From Nitrososphaeria archaeon (GTDB taxonomy: Archaea; Thermoproteota; Nitrososphaeria; JACIWG01), in NCBI GenBank assembly GCA_014361085.1, contig JACIWG010000096.1:1-6015 (forward strand): DNA of 6,015 nucleotides, written 5' to 3'. Below the pieces are notes generated by a model. It did not search any database, was not told where the DNA came from, and worked only from the letters and a program-made list of their open reading frames with translations. Below are positions 5,877 through 6,015 of this stretch, one piece after another. Within the stretch, counting starts at the first letter, position 1; each line of letters opens with the position of its first letter. A program made the translations under genes and the position numbers.

Positions 5877-5904
5877 AAAAATTTCAAAAGATTTAGATTC
5901 TTTT
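5877..5904. terminator. Possible bidirectional terminator between vapC and the Rad50-like gene
   Basis: AAAAGA (5886-5891) and TCTTTT (5899-5904) form a perfect six-base inverted repeat around a seven-base loop. On the plus strand it ends in TTCTTTT; on the minus strand the Rad50-like stop is followed by CTTTTGAAATTTTT. T-rich tracts on both strands at a 16-base convergent junction suit archaeal termination. The plus-strand element reaches into the last codons of the convergent gene. Confidence 0.4.
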
Positions 5905-6015
5905 AATTATACTGCCTTTTGGAGTTTCCTCAACAATTAGCCTCTGCTCAAATTCTTCTTTAACCTGTTCTATGTGAGTTATGATAAATATTTGCTCAAA
6001 AACGTTTTTGAGTTC
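5893..6015 (-). CDS. rad50: Rad50/SbcC-like ATPase, C-terminal end (rest outside window)
   Basis: Only the last 40 codons are in the window, read leftward and ending in TAA at 5893-5895. The translation contains VFEQIFIITHIEQVKEEFEQ followed by RLIVEETPKGSIIKRI. The hydrophobic strand running into Thr-His, then an acidic helix and a V-E-x-T-P-x-G-S ending, is the H-loop (switch His, residue 14 of this fragment) and terminal strand of the ABC-ATPase domain of Rad50/SbcC proteins. These form the Mre11-Rad50 complex for DNA double-strand break processing. Walker A, coiled coils, zinc hook, signature motif and Walker B would lie to the right, outside the window. SMC or another Rad50-like ATPase is possible, but the P-x-G-S ending fits SbcC/Rad50 better. 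An mre11 neighbour upstream is expected but not visible. Confidence 0.7.
   Translation of the reverse strand, partial: ELKNVFEQIFIITHIEQVKEEFEQRLIVEETPKGSIIKRI

Noticed and set aside
5450..5887. Long open frame on the minus strand opposite vapC
   Set aside because: Its translation is low-complexity (Ser/Ile/Phe-rich) with no recognisable domain. It lies antisense to a well-supported PIN-domain gene with intact catalytic residues, so it is a frame shadow.
1..6015. CRISPR array, tandem repeat array or attachment site
   Set aside because: No regularly spaced long repeats are seen. The only direct repeat noted is the short 10-base pair upstream of vapB.

Overview
The window reads as part of an AT-rich archaeal chromosome, probably from a thermophilic or anaerobic lineage. 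I cannot place it below domain level. The archaeal assignment rests on three observations. First-in-operon genes have TATA-box promoters (TTTATATA or TTTAAATA) about 30 bases before the start codon, with no Shine-Dalgarno site. There is an AbrB-type VapB/VapC toxin-antitoxin pair. At the right edge is the tail of a Rad50/SbcC-like ATPase. Arginine codons are mostly AGA/AGG.

Layout from left to right. (1) 2-697 (+) is the C-terminal half of a major facilitator superfamily (MFS) transporter cut by the window edge. (2) 741-1778 (-) is a complete polytopic protein of the flippase-like / lysylphosphatidylglycerol-synthase-TM family, convergent with the transporter. (3) 1779-1866 is a compact divergent promoter region with one TATA box facing each way. 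(4) 1867-5026 (+) is a tight three-gene operon: EtfB, EtfA and a GlcD/LctD-type FAD-dependent 2-hydroxyacid (lactate/glycolate) dehydrogenase. The spacings are 2 bases and a 7-base overlap, and a hairpin plus T-tract follows. (5) 5027-5259 is a non-coding regulatory stretch. (6) 5260-5876 (+) is a VapB(AbrB)-VapC pair with a 10-base overlap. (7) 5893-6015 (-) is the last 40 codons of a Rad50-like protein, convergent with vapC.

The main story is the operon. EtfB-EtfA-dehydrogenase is the same order as the lctB-lctC-lctD core of the electron-bifurcating/confurcating lactate dehydrogenase of Acetobacterium woodii. The EtfB carries the D-G-D-T-x-Q-V-G nucleotide-binding signature associated with bifurcating ETFs. 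I infer an archaeal soluble complex that couples 2-hydroxyacid oxidation to ferredoxin and NAD. Its EtfA has no N-terminal ferredoxin domain, and no permease or racemase gene is adjacent. A second notable signal is a tandem pair of 9-base palindromes (AGTANTACT, 13 bases apart) lying exactly between the TATA box and the start codon of the antitoxin gene. This is a candidate autoregulatory operator.
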